This document shows positions 42,285 to 51,366 of a stretch of 64,000 nucleotides of DNA, in pieces. The stretch is from positions 2,294,001 to 2,358,000 of the forward strand of contig OZ253374.1 in assembly GCA_965260935.1 (NCBI GenBank). Direction: 5' to 3'. The first letter of the stretch is position 1. Each line of letters begins with the position of its first letter. The notes beneath the pieces are model-generated. The model saw only the letters and a list, made by a program, of their open reading frames with translations. It had not been told where the DNA came from and searched no databases. Origin of the DNA: JBBROS01 sp965260935 (lineage in GTDB: Bacteria; Pseudomonadota; Alphaproteobacteria; Acetobacterales; Acetobacteraceae). The position numbers and the translations under genes are program-made.

Positions 42285-43694
42285 TCAGAACCGGAAATAC
42301 AGGAACGGCTTGAACGGATCGGCCATCGCCTTCGCCAGCGCCAGCACGAACAGCAGCGACAGCGCCAGGTTCACCCCGAGCCGCCCCCAGGGCGCCGCCA
42401 GCACCGCCGCCCCCGCCCGCTCGAACCCCGGCGCCCGGGGCAGGAACGACAGCGCCGCCCCGGCCGAAAGCGCGCTTATTAGCAGCGGGTCACGCCAAAG
42501 CCCCGAACTCCCCTCCAGCCCAGGCTGAAGCATCGCCCAATAGAACCCTCCCGCCTGCTCCATCGACCCGGCCCGGAACACCGTCCATCCCAGCACCGTC
42601 ACCAGGAACGTGAACCCGTTGGCCACTAAAGCCGGCGCCCGGCCCAGCAGCCGAAGCAACACGATCCGCTCCAGCACCAGGAACACGCCGTTGTAAGCCC
42701 CCCAGGCCACGTAGGTCCAAGCCGCCCCATGCCACAACCCGCTTAGTAGGAAGCAGACCCAAAGGTTCGCATACCGCCGCCATACCGGCACCCGGTTTCC
42801 GCCCAGCGGAATGTAAAGATACTCCCGTATCCAAGTCGAAAGCGAGATGTGCCACCGCCGCCAGAACTCGGTGATGCTGCATGAGATGTAAGGCTTGTTG
42901 AAGTTCTCCGGCAGATGGAACCCGAACATCCGCGCCAGCCCAATCGCCATGTCGGAGTAGGCGCTGAAGTCGATGTAGATCTGGAACGTGAAGAACAGCA
43001 CGCCCCACCAGGCGTCGGCGAACCCGAGCCGCGCCGGGTCGGCGGCGAAGGCGGCGTCGGCCCCGGTCGCCAGCGTATCGGCCAGCAGCGTCTTCTTGAC
43101 CACCCCCAGCATGAACCGGGCGAATCCCTCCGACAGGTCGCCCGCCCGCTCGCGCCCGCCCGCCAGCAACTGCGCCTCGAGCTCGTGATACTTGATGATC
43201 GGCCCGGCCAGCAGCTTCGGAAACAGGAACACGTAGAGCAGGTAGGTGGCCAAGTCGGGCGCCGGGCGGCTCAGGCCGCGGCGGATGTCGGCCAGGTAGG
43301 TGATCTTCTCGAACATGATGAACGACACCCCGATCGGCAACGCCACCGCGCCCACCTTCAGCGCCGGCAGGCCCATCCCCGCCAGCATCAAGTCGAGGTT
43401 GTCGACCGCGAAGCCGGTATATTTGTAGTATCCCAGCATCCCGACGTTGATGGCGACGCCCAGCGCCAGCCACCACCCGCCCCGCCGCCCGGCCACGACC
43501 CGGCCCAGCGCCAGGTCGGTCACGCAGGTCGCCAGCACCACCGGGACGAACCGCGGCTCGCTCCAGAGATAGAAGGCCACGCTGGCGGCCACCAGCACCC
43601 AGGCCCGCGCGCCATGCCTGCGCCGCGCCGCCAGGAACGCGGCCAGCACGACGGGAAAGAACAGGAACAGGAACAGCGGCTCGTAGAACAGCAC
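42285..43694 (-). CDS. AlgI-like membrane-bound O-acyltransferase (MBOAT)
   Basis: A 469-residue polytopic protein that moves acetyl groups across the inner membrane for polysaccharide O-acetylation. It has about ten hydrophobic helices, the AlgI-type start MLFYEPLFLFLFFPVVLAAF, the MBOAT core SYSDMAIGLARMFGF-like segment (YSDMAIGLARMFGFHLPENF) and EFWRRWHISLSTWIREYLYI. The catalytic His is in LLSGLWHGAAWTYVAWG. It is 18 bp downstream of the nickel transporter and directly upstream of the AlgX-like gene. Confidence 0.9.
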   Translation of the reverse strand: MLFYEPLFLFLFFPVVLAAFLAARRRHGARAWVLVAASVAFYLWSEPRFVPVVLATCVTDLALGRVVAGRRGGWWLALGVAINVGMLGYYKYTGFAVDNLDLMLAGMGLPALKVGAVALPIGVSFIMFEKITYLADIRRGLSRPAPDLATYLLYVFLFPKLLAGPIIKYHELEAQLLAGGRERAGDLSEGFARFMLGVVKKTLLADTLATGADAAFAADPARLGFADAWWGVLFFTFQIYIDFSAYSDMAIGLARMFGFHLPENFNKPYISCSITEFWRRWHISLSTWIREYLYIPLGGNRVPVWRRYANLWVCFLLSGLWHGAAWTYVAWGAYNGVFLVLERIVLLRLLGRAPALVANGFTFLVTVLGWTVFRAGSMEQAGGFYWAMLQPGLEGSSGLWRDPLLISALSAGAALSFLPRAPGFERAGAAVLAAPWGRLGVNLALSLLFVLALAKAMADPFKPFLYFRF

Positions 43695-43712
43695 GGCGAC
43701 GGACCCGCGACT

Positions 43713-44759
43713 TTAGGCTCCGGCGTCGAGTCGGTCGTAGCCCGATGCGCGGTAGAGCAGCACCGAGCCCGCCCAGCAGACGATGAACACCCCCACGATC
43801 ACGAGCCCGATCGCGCCGAAATTGTCGTTCAGCACGGCCACCATATCCCAGAACCGTCCTGTCGGCTGCAACCGGTCGGCGACCAGGTGCAGCACCTGGA
43901 CGAGACCGACCAGCAGCGCCACGACGACGGAGGCGAAGGTGATGGTCATGTTGTAGTACAGCTTGCGGATCGGCCGGGCGAAGGCCCAGTCGTAGGCGCC
44001 GACCATCAGAAGGCTGTCGACCGTGTCCATCAGCGTCATGCCGGCGGTGAACAGGGCGGGGAACACCAGGATCGAGCCAATCGGCAGGCCGTTGGTCGCC
44101 CCAGCGGCCGAGAGGCCGAGCAGGCCGATCTCGGTCGCGGTGTCGAAGCCGAGGCCGAACAGGAAGCCGAGTGGATACATATGCCAGCTTCGGCGGATCA
44201 GCCGGAACAGCGGGCGCAGCAGCCGGGCCAGAATGCCGCCCCCCGACAGCAGGACATTGAGCTCGTCGTCCCCCACCGCCTCTCCGGCCCGCAGCCGCAC
44301 GAACGTCCGGCGTATGGCGAGCAGGATGGTGACGTTCACGGCGGCGATCGCGAGCAGGAACAGGATCGAAACCGACGTGCCGACCAGCCCGCCCACCCCC
44401 CGCCACGCATCGAGCTGGTCGGCGAAGGCGAACGCCGCGCTGGCGATCCCCAGCGTCGCGAGCACGACGACGCTCGAATGGCCGAGCGAAAAGAACAGCC
44501 CCACGCCGAGCGGGCGCTGGCCGTCCTGCATGAGCTTGCGGGTGACGTTATCGATGGCGGCGATGTGGTCGGCGTCGAAGGCGTGGCGCAGGCCGAAGCT
44601 GTAGGCGAGCATGGCGCTGCCCAGCAGCACCGGATAGTTGTGGAATGCCGCGATGGCCCAGGCCCACGCCGCCACGTTCCCGGCCGCAAGCGCCAGCAGA
44701 AGCGGGCCCGCCCGGCCTCGCAGGCGCCGGGCGGGCCAGAGTTGTATCAGCCCAGCCAC
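43713..44759 (-). CDS. NiCoT-family nickel/cobalt transporter
   Basis: A 348-residue inner-membrane permease with about eight helices. The metal-selectivity signature in the second helix, LRHAFDADHIAAIDNVTRKL, is intact, as are LGHSSVVVLATLG, LGFDTATEIGLL and LFTAGMTLMDTVDS. It is a secondary high-affinity Ni or Co importer. The GTG start overlaps the aldo/keto reductase stop by 13 nt. Its place in an operon with larB, larC and larE makes nickel the likely substrate. Confidence 0.92.
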   Translation of the reverse strand: MAGLIQLWPARRLRGRAGPLLLALAAGNVAAWAWAIAAFHNYPVLLGSAMLAYSFGLRHAFDADHIAAIDNVTRKLMQDGQRPLGVGLFFSLGHSSVVVLATLGIASAAFAFADQLDAWRGVGGLVGTSVSILFLLAIAAVNVTILLAIRRTFVRLRAGEAVGDDELNVLLSGGGILARLLRPLFRLIRRSWHMYPLGFLFGLGFDTATEIGLLGLSAAGATNGLPIGSILVFPALFTAGMTLMDTVDSLLMVGAYDWAFARPIRKLYYNMTITFASVVVALLVGLVQVLHLVADRLQPTGRFWDMVAVLNDNFGAIGLVIVGVFIVCWAGSVLLYRASGYDRLDAGA

Positions 44760-45805
44760 TGAGGGTTCTGGATGGTTCCGTCGAACTGGTGGCTCACCTT
44801 GTAACGCTCCGTGCTGCCGTCGCGCGCGACCGGCGCGGTCTTGGCCAGCAGGGCCTCGCGCACTTCGGGCTTAAATGCATCGAGGAAGCGCACCGCGTCC
44901 AGGGCCTGTTTCAGGATCGGCAGGCTGTCGATGCCAGTCACCTGCAGCGCGACAGGCAGGCTGAGCGGGTATTGCAGCAATTGGATCGGGGGGGCGACGT
45001 TGCTTTGCAGGATGAACGGGTCGCCGAACGCCTTCATGCCCAGCACGCCGGTGCCGTGCCGGAGGGCGATCGGCAGGACGGTCTGCTCGAAGCTGTCGTA
45101 ATGCGCGTCCATGACGTTGACTGGCATCTGCACGGTATCGAAGTGGAATCCGTGCTGGTCGGCCACTTCGAACATGTGCTTGTGGATGGCCGGGCTTTTG
45201 TGGCCGGTGAAGCCGATGTAGCGGAGCTTGCCTTGCTCGCGGGCCTTCAGCATGGCCTCGAGGGCGCCGTTCGGGGCGAACACCTTCTCCGGATCGTCCA
45301 TGCGGATGATCTCGTGGAATTGCAGCAGGTCGAGGTGGTCGGTCTGCAGCCGCTTCAGCGATTCGTCGAGTTGCTTCATCGCTGATGCGGCGGTGCGGCC
45401 ATCGATCTTGGTCATCAGGAACACTTGGTCGCGGTGGCCGCCGGCCAGCGCCTTGCCGAGACGGATCTCGCTTTCGCCGCCGTTGTAGTCCCAGCAATTG
45501 TCGAAGAACGTTATGCCAGATCCGATCGCCTCGTGGACGATCCGGATCGCCTCGTCACTGCTGGCGCCGCCGGGCTTGGCCAAGTGGAAGCCGCCGACGC
45601 CGAGGATGGAGACAATCTCGCCGGTCGTGCCGAGCGGGCGGTATTTCATCTCCGGGTTCTGCGCCAGCTTCGATGTGACGGGGCCGGCGGCCTTGCTGAC
45701 GCCGCCCTGGGTGGTTTGGCTGATGACCTCGTGGGCAGTCTCGGCGAAGGCGGGGGTGGCCATGGCGGCGGCGGCGGCCGCCTTGATCAGGTCGCGTCGT
45801 TCCAT
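44747..45805 (-). CDS. Tat-signal aldo/keto reductase
   Basis: A 352-residue aldo/keto reductase. A twin-arginine-like signal (ERRDLIKAAAAAAMATPAFA) is followed by the AKR barrel. The catalytic tetrad is visible: Asp and Tyr in FFDNCWDYNGGESEIRLGKA, Lys in VFLMTKIDGR and His in LDLLQFHEI. Export by Tat would place a folded, cofactor-loaded enzyme in the periplasm. The start is overlapped by the larB end (19 nt) and its own end overlaps the nickel transporter start, so it is embedded in the lar operon. Its link to the nickel-pincer cofactor is unknown. Confidence 0.88.
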   Translation of the reverse strand: MERRDLIKAAAAAAMATPAFAETAHEVISQTTQGGVSKAAGPVTSKLAQNPEMKYRPLGTTGEIVSILGVGGFHLAKPGGASSDEAIRIVHEAIGSGITFFDNCWDYNGGESEIRLGKALAGGHRDQVFLMTKIDGRTAASAMKQLDESLKRLQTDHLDLLQFHEIIRMDDPEKVFAPNGALEAMLKAREQGKLRYIGFTGHKSPAIHKHMFEVADQHGFHFDTVQMPVNVMDAHYDSFEQTVLPIALRHGTGVLGMKAFGDPFILQSNVAPPIQLLQYPLSLPVALQVTGIDSLPILKQALDAVRFLDAFKPEVREALLAKTAPVARDGSTERYKVSHQFDGTIQNPQWLG

Positions 45806-46479
45806 TTCGTGCTCCTATCGGATTGGTCCGGGGCGGGTCCCAGGACACGCAGGGCGGCGCAGGCCGCGCCGTAGCCGTTGTCGATGTTGACGGCGAGGAC
45901 GCCGGGGGCGCAGCTCGCCAGGATCGAGTGCAAGGCCGTGTGCCCGCCCTCGGCCACGCCGTAGCCGACCGAGGTGGGCACGGCGATGATGACGGCGCCG
46001 ATCAGGCCGCCGACCACGCTGGGAAGGGCCGCGTCCATGCCGGCGGCGACGATCACCACCCTCATGCGCCGCAGATCCTCCACCCGGCGCATCAGCCGCC
46101 ACAGCCCGGCGACGCCCACGTCGGCGATCAGGCTGGCCTCCTGGCCCTGGAACGCCAGGGTGCGGACCGCTTCCTGAGCGACCGGCACATCCGACGTGCC
46201 GGCGGTAACGACGGCGATTTGGGCCGGGCCGGAGGGCGGGAGCGGGGGACCGGAGAAGGCGGTGGCGGAGACCGGGTCGTAGTCAAGCTCGCGCTGCTGG
46301 GCGAGCGGCAGGTCGGCGAACTTCTCCGGGGCGAGCCGGGTCAGCAGCAGGGGACTATGGGCATAGTCGAGGATGGCGGTGATCTGGGCCACGGACTTGC
46401 CGGCGCAGAATACGGCCTCGCCGAAGCCGATGCGGGCGGCGCGGGCCTCGTCGAGCACGAAGTCGGGGTGGTCGGTCAT
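45787..46479 (-). CDS. larB: LarB, nicotinic acid adenine dinucleotide carboxylase/hydrolase
   Basis: The first enzyme of nickel-pincer nucleotide (NPN) synthesis: it carboxylates the pyridinium ring of NaAD and cleaves off AMP. The 230-residue protein has the PurE/AIR-carboxylase-like half with VVTAGTSDVPVAQEAV, DVGVAGLWRL, VVIVAAGMDAALPSVVGGLI and VPTSVGYG, ending AVNIDNGYGAAC. It starts two bases after the larE stop. It is the third gene in the larC-larE-larB order. Confidence 0.93.
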   Translation of the reverse strand: MTDHPDFVLDEARAARIGFGEAVFCAGKSVAQITAILDYAHSPLLLTRLAPEKFADLPLAQQRELDYDPVSATAFSGPPLPPSGPAQIAVVTAGTSDVPVAQEAVRTLAFQGQEASLIADVGVAGLWRLMRRVEDLRRMRVVIVAAGMDAALPSVVGGLIGAVIIAVPTSVGYGVAEGGHTALHSILASCAPGVLAVNIDNGYGAACAALRVLGPAPDQSDRSTKWNDAT

Positions 46480-46480
46480 G

Positions 46481-47356
46481 CTAGCGCCGACCCTCATCGG
46501 AAGCCGGCACGCCGCTGGTCTTTTTCGTAGCCGGATCACGGCCGGAAATAATTGGCACTCCTTTGCGACCGGACATCGGGGCGTGCAGGAAGGCGCTGCC
46601 GGTTTTATAGGGGGCGAAGGCGATTGGGGCGGCGAAGCCGGCTCCCGTCGCCAGGGCCTGTACGTCGGCCCGCACCGTGTCGGCGGCTTCGAGGGCGGCC
46701 GGATCGAGCTCGATGACGACGCCGCGGGCGCGGATGCGGCAGCGGACGGTGCGGGGGGCGAGGCGGTGGGCCACGAGGGTTTCGGCGGCGTGGACCAGGG
46801 CGAGGACGGAGGGTTCGATGCGCAGGCCGGTCTCGACCCGGCTGGACAGGCACGGCGAGGATGGCAGCTCGGACAGGGCGCCGAGGCCCAGCTCGGCGGC
46901 GAGCCGGCGGACGGCGCGCTTGTCGATGCCGGCCTCGACGTAGGGATGGCGGACGCCGTGGTTGTTTGCCGCGTCGAGGCCGGGGCGGTATTCGCCGAGG
47001 TCGTCGGTGTTCGTGCCGGAGACGATCTGCTTGGCCGTGCGGGCGGCAACGGCGGCGTAGAGGTTGGTTTTGCAGAAGAAGCAGCGGTTGACCGGGTTGG
47101 CGCGATAGGAGGGGTCGGCGAACTCGCCGGCGTCGAACACGTCGAGCGCCCAGCCCTCGGCGGCGGCCAGCGCGCGGGTGCGCGCGGTCGCCTCGGGCGG
47201 GACGGCGGGCGAGGTGGCGTGATGCATCGTCACCCGGCCCGGCGCGCGGCGGTGCGCGGCGACGGAGAGGGTCAGGCTGTCGATGCCGCCGCTGACGGCG
47301 ATGGCGAGCGATCCCATGCCGCCGAGGGCGGCTTCGAGGCGGGCGAGGGGGGTCAT
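46481..47356 (-). CDS. larE: LarE, ATP-dependent sulfur transferase of NPN synthesis
   Basis: Adenylates the pyridine dicarboxylate and inserts sulfur. The 291-residue protein has the PP-loop AVSGGIDSLTLSVAA (residues 19-33). It also has VNRCFFCKTNLY and, later, PSSPCLSSRVETG. The CxxC plus a third Cys suggests the [4Fe-4S] cluster variant rather than the single-Cys sacrificial type. IVSGTNTDDLGEYRPG is also conserved. The start ATG overlaps the larC stop as ATGA. The C-terminal half is complete. Confidence 0.93.
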   Translation of the reverse strand: MTPLARLEAALGGMGSLAIAVSGGIDSLTLSVAAHRRAPGRVTMHHATSPAVPPEATARTRALAAAEGWALDVFDAGEFADPSYRANPVNRCFFCKTNLYAAVAARTAKQIVSGTNTDDLGEYRPGLDAANNHGVRHPYVEAGIDKRAVRRLAAELGLGALSELPSSPCLSSRVETGLRIEPSVLALVHAAETLVAHRLAPRTVRCRIRARGVVIELDPAALEAADTVRADVQALATGAGFAAPIAFAPYKTGSAFLHAPMSGRKGVPIISGRDPATKKTSGVPASDEGRR

Positions 47357-48561
47357 GCGGCGCCGGCTGGTTCGCGCGCCACGGCCAGGCGCTCGGCGTC
47401 GCGGCGAAGGCGCGTGCGGGCGGCGTGGGAGGGGACGCCCTGGAGGTGGTCGGCCTCGGCCTTGCCGGTCAGCGCCGGGCCGCCCGGCGAGGGACGTTCG
47501 ACTAGTTTCACCGTCAGGGGATGGCCTTCGACCTCGACCGTTTCGAAGCGGCGGGGGAGGGCGCGGCCCTGGACGAGATGGGTGCGCAGGCCGATGGTGG
47601 TGGTCTCGCGGAAGCATGCCTCGACGGCGGCGTCGAGCGCGTCGGGGGCGGCGAGCACCTGGACGTGGACGGCCAGGCGGGACTTCTTGCCGAGGGCCGG
47701 CATCTGGATGATGTCGTGGACGCCCGGGGTGGCGCGGATGCGGTCAAGGCCTGTGGCCAATTCCTCGCCGGATTGGTCGTCCACCTCGAAGTTGACGACG
47801 GCGAGCTCGCGGTGGCCGGGGACGGCGGGTTTTTCCGCGGTTTCGAACACCAGGGCGCGCAGGCAATTGCTGAGGCCGGGCAGGCGGCGGGCGCCGAAGC
47901 CGGTGCCGACGTGCCGCAGGGTCGCTTGGGCCGGACCTTTGGCGGCGCAGCCGAGGTAGCGCAGGATGGCGCCGCCGGTGGGGGTCACGCGCTCGCCGGG
48001 GATGCCGTCGTCGTGGACCGGGAAGCCCCGGAGCAGCAAGGCCGTCGCAGGGGCTGGGACCGGCATGATCCCGTGCGCGGTGTGGATTGTGCCGCTGCCC
48101 AAGGGGAGGGAGGCGACCGACCAGGCAGCCGGGCCGACAGCGTCGATCAGGAACGCGGCGGCGACGATGTCGGCGATGGAGTCGGCGGCCCCGACCTCGT
48201 GGAAGGCGACGTCGTCCGGGGGGCAGCCGTGGACCAGGCCCTCGGCCTCGGCTAGGACGGCGAAGATGCCGATGGCGTGGTCCCGGACGGCGGGCGCCAG
48301 GGCGGAGGCTTGCAAACGGGCGCGGATGCCGCGCCAGGCGGTGTGGGCGTGGTGGCCGTGGGCTGCGTGGTCGGCGGCGACGGTGAAACGGCTGCCGGTG
48401 AGAGTGCCGTCGTCGTGCGGCACGGCAGCGCACTCCACGGAAGCCAGCGTCTGCACGGCCTGGATGACGGCGGCGGCGTGGCTGGGGAAGGCGTCGAGCA
48501 GGCAGGCGGCGAACATGTCGCCGGCGATGCCGCCGAGAGGGTGGAGGTGGACGTGCTGCAT
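47353..48561 (-). CDS. larC: LarC, CTP-dependent nickel insertion enzyme
   Basis: Inserts nickel into the pincer nucleotide using CTP. The 402-residue protein is a single continuous frame (no LarC1/LarC2 frameshift). Conserved parts are HLHPLGGIAGDMFAACLLDA at the start, VAFHEVGAADSIADIVAAA, PLGSGTIHTAHGIMPVPAPA and GERVTPTGGAILRYL. The C-terminal LarC2 part has VNFEVDDQSGEELATGLDRI. The ATG at 48561 is preceded by ggag. It starts the operon larC-larE-larB-AKR-NiCoT, possibly continuing into algI-algX. Confidence 0.93.
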   Translation of the reverse strand: MQHVHLHPLGGIAGDMFAACLLDAFPSHAAAVIQAVQTLASVECAAVPHDDGTLTGSRFTVAADHAAHGHHAHTAWRGIRARLQASALAPAVRDHAIGIFAVLAEAEGLVHGCPPDDVAFHEVGAADSIADIVAAAFLIDAVGPAAWSVASLPLGSGTIHTAHGIMPVPAPATALLLRGFPVHDDGIPGERVTPTGGAILRYLGCAAKGPAQATLRHVGTGFGARRLPGLSNCLRALVFETAEKPAVPGHRELAVVNFEVDDQSGEELATGLDRIRATPGVHDIIQMPALGKKSRLAVHVQVLAAPDALDAAVEACFRETTTIGLRTHLVQGRALPRRFETVEVEGHPLTVKLVERPSPGGPALTGKAEADHLQGVPSHAARTRLRRDAERLAVAREPAGAA

Positions 48562-48812
48562 CGTGGCGCTCCGGATCATGCTGCACAACGCTTTGGATTC
48601 CGCAAGGGTTCGCGAGCGGGGGGGCCGCGCACGGCTTTGCGATTTGCCGCGCCGGAAGCGGGAGCTTGAAGCGAAGACCGGCTCTTGTTCTTACAATTTC
48701 ACGCGAATCCTGGCAGTTGTTGGCTGAGAGCATTCGGATTGCGTTAAGGATTGATCGTCATCCTGTGCCCGGCCGTTCCAATAACGGAGCGGCCGGGCAC
48801 GGGAACCGTTTG

Positions 48813-51278
48813 ATGGCCAAGGCTTCACTTGATCGAAAAGGCCGTCTTGAGGGAGAGGACCGCGCGTCCTTGATCGATGCCGTCTTGAAGCGCAAGGGAT
48901 TGCGCCTGCGTTTCCCTCCTGCGCTGGAAGCGCAGTTCGAGCAGGGCGCCGGGCCGGAACGGCGGCGGCTTCACGTGCGCTACGCCCTCCTGAGTCTTGT
49001 CCTTTCTTTCTTTTTCATGCCGAACTACTTCGCCATGCTGCCCGACGTTGCCTGGCGGGCGCTATGGCTTCAGCTCGCTATCGATATTCCGCTCACCGCT
49101 GCGGTGGTCTGCTACATCAGAACGGACCCGCCCGTGTTCTGGCGCGAAGTGGTCCTGGTTTGCGGCGCAATCGCTACCACCGTCGCCGACATGGTTTCCT
49201 ATCACGACAGCGTATCGTCCGCTGCCTTGTTCTTCCGCTACGCGCCGGTCCTCGCGGTGCTGTACGTGAACGTCGTCCTGGCCGTCCGATTCCGTTTCGC
49301 CGTTGCGTCGTCGGCGGCCATCATGGTTTGCAACGCCTTCGATCTTTGGTTGTTCGCTGGCGCCGGCACCGACGTCAAGGAGCTCATCGCCAGCTTCGTC
49401 GCCACCGTCGTCGCATTCACGTTGCTCGCCAATTACCGCTTCGAAAAGGAGCAGCGGCGGGCCTATCTGCTGAACGCGCGTGAAGGACTGCTGCGCGACG
49501 AAGCTGCCCGGCTGGCCGCCGAAACGTCCTGCGAGGCGCTGCGCCGGGCGCAAGAGCGGGAGCAGGCTGCCGCCGCCGCCGCCGCGCGGGCGGCTGAGTT
49601 GCGCGACGCGCACCGGGTCGCGCGGATCGGCACCTGGAGGCGCGATCTGGCCGATGGCGGGCTGATGATCTCGGATGAGCTGCACCGGCTGCTCGGCACC
49701 GACCCGCAGACGTTCGAGCCGACTCACGAGAACCTGCTGAAGCTCGTCCATCCTGATGACCGGGCGGCAACGGCGGCCGTGCTCGCGCGCGTCGCAACCG
49801 GCGAGCCGGCGGCTGAACATGAATGGCGGATGCTGCGCGCGGACGGCAGCGTCGCCTGGTTCTGGGCCGAGACGCGGGTCGAGACGGACGCTTCGGGCCG
49901 CGCCGTCGCGGTGCGCGGGGTGTGCCAGGACGTGACCGAGCATCGCGCGGCCGCGGAGCGGATCTATCGGCTTGCGCACCACGACGCGTTGACGGGGGTG
50001 GCCAACCGGTCGCTGCTGGAGGAGCGCGCCGTCGAGGCGATCGCCCGGGCGCGGCGCACGGGCGGCAAGCTGGCGGTGCTCTGCCTGGACCTCGACGGGT
50101 TCAAGGCCGTCAACGACCTGCGCGGCCATGCGGCGGGCGACCGGCTGCTGCGCGAAGTCGCGGCGAGGCTGAGCCGATGCGTGCGCGAGACCGACACGGT
50201 GGCGCGCCTGGGCGGCGACGAATTCGTCGTGCTGCAGGCCGACGACGTCCAGCCCGACATGGCGCGCGCGCTGGCTGACCGGCTGGTGGCGGCGCTGGCC
50301 GAACCCTACGACCTTGGCGTCGGCGAGGCGCGGAGCAGCGTGACGGCCTCGATTGGCGTCGCGCAGTTTCCCGTTGACGGAGAGGACCCGGAGACACTGC
50401 TGCACAACGCCGATACGGCGCTGTACCGGGCCAAGTGGGGAGGCAAGAACCGCGCGGCCTTTTTCCGGCCGGAGATGGACCATGAACTGCGGGAGCGCCG
50501 GGCGCTGGAGCACGACCTGCAGCAGGCGGCGGCGCGCGGGCAGTTCGCGCTGGCTTGGCAGCCGCTGTCGGAGGCGGGGGAGGACGGGCGGGTGACGGGG
50601 TTCGAGGTGCTGCTGCGCTGGCATCATCCCGAGCGCGGGCTCGTGCCGCCCGACGTGTTCATTCCGGTGGCGGAGGCGTGCGGCGCCATCACGTCGATCG
50701 GCGCCTGGGTGCTGCGGGAGGCGTCCCGGGAGGCGGCAGGCTGGGATGCGCCGTTGCGGGTGGCGGTGAACGTGTCGCCGGTTCAGGTGCAGCAGGGCGA
50801 CGTGTTCGCCGAGATGGTCGAGGGCGTGCTCGCATCGTCCGGCCTGGCGCCTGAGCGCCTGGTGCTGGAGGTGACGGAAGGGATGCTGATCCGGGATGCC
50901 GAGCGGGTGCTTGCGGCGCTCTGCCGTCTCAAGGCGCTGGGCGTCAAGGTGGCGCTGGACGATTTCGGCACGGGGTATTCCTCATTGGCGACGTTGCGGG
51001 CGTTCCCGTTCGACACGCTTAAGATCGACCGCAGCTTCGTTTCCGGGATCGGCGCGGCGCAGGAGGGGCAGGATATGGCGATCATACGGGCGGTGCTGGG
51101 CCTGGCGCGCGGCCTCGGCTTGCCGGTGGTGGCGGAGGGGGTGGAGACGGAGGTGCAGCTTGAGGCGCTGCGGGCCGCCGGGTGCGAGGAGGTGCAGGGA
51201 TGGCTGCTTGGGCGGCCTGCTCCGATCGAGAGCTTCGAGCGTCTGACCGGGGCGTTGGCCGCGGCGTCAGCGGCATAA
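48813..51278 (+). CDS. Membrane PAS-GGDEF-EAL cyclic-di-GMP enzyme
   Basis: A 821-residue bifunctional c-di-GMP protein. The N-terminal part has about six membrane helices (residues about 60-230), then a coiled coil and a PAS domain (about 280-400). The GGDEF domain keeps the active motif RLGGDEFVVLQ and an inhibitory-site RETD five residues before it. The EAL domain has EVLLRWHHP (EVL variant), NVSPVQVQ, LEVTEGMLI, the metal-binding DDFGTGYSSL and LKIDRSFV, plus VAEGVET. Both activities look possible. The start ATG 48813 (MAKASLDRKG) is preferred; the frame extends upstream without support. It is a lone gene, divergent from larC. Confidence 0.92.
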   Translation: MAKASLDRKGRLEGEDRASLIDAVLKRKGLRLRFPPALEAQFEQGAGPERRRLHVRYALLSLVLSFFFMPNYFAMLPDVAWRALWLQLAIDIPLTAAVVCYIRTDPPVFWREVVLVCGAIATTVADMVSYHDSVSSAALFFRYAPVLAVLYVNVVLAVRFRFAVASSAAIMVCNAFDLWLFAGAGTDVKELIASFVATVVAFTLLANYRFEKEQRRAYLLNAREGLLRDEAARLAAETSCEALRRAQEREQAAAAAAARAAELRDAHRVARIGTWRRDLADGGLMISDELHRLLGTDPQTFEPTHENLLKLVHPDDRAATAAVLARVATGEPAAEHEWRMLRADGSVAWFWAETRVETDASGRAVAVRGVCQDVTEHRAAAERIYRLAHHDALTGVANRSLLEERAVEAIARARRTGGKLAVLCLDLDGFKAVNDLRGHAAGDRLLREVAARLSRCVRETDTVARLGGDEFVVLQADDVQPDMARALADRLVAALAEPYDLGVGEARSSVTASIGVAQFPVDGEDPETLLHNADTALYRAKWGGKNRAAFFRPEMDHELRERRALEHDLQQAAARGQFALAWQPLSEAGEDGRVTGFEVLLRWHHPERGLVPPDVFIPVAEACGAITSIGAWVLREASREAAGWDAPLRVAVNVSPVQVQQGDVFAEMVEGVLASSGLAPERLVLEVTEGMLIRDAERVLAALCRLKALGVKVALDDFGTGYSSLATLRAFPFDTLKIDRSFVSGIGAAQEGQDMAIIRAVLGLARGLGLPVVAEGVETEVQLEALRAAGCEEVQGWLLGRPAPIESFERLTGALAAASAA

Positions 51279-51366
51279 TCACGCGGGGCCGGGCGTCAGG
51301 GCGCTGGAGGGATCGACGCTGGGGCGGACAGGCGTGCGGTGCAGGCGATCCCTTGCCGCGTTTTGA

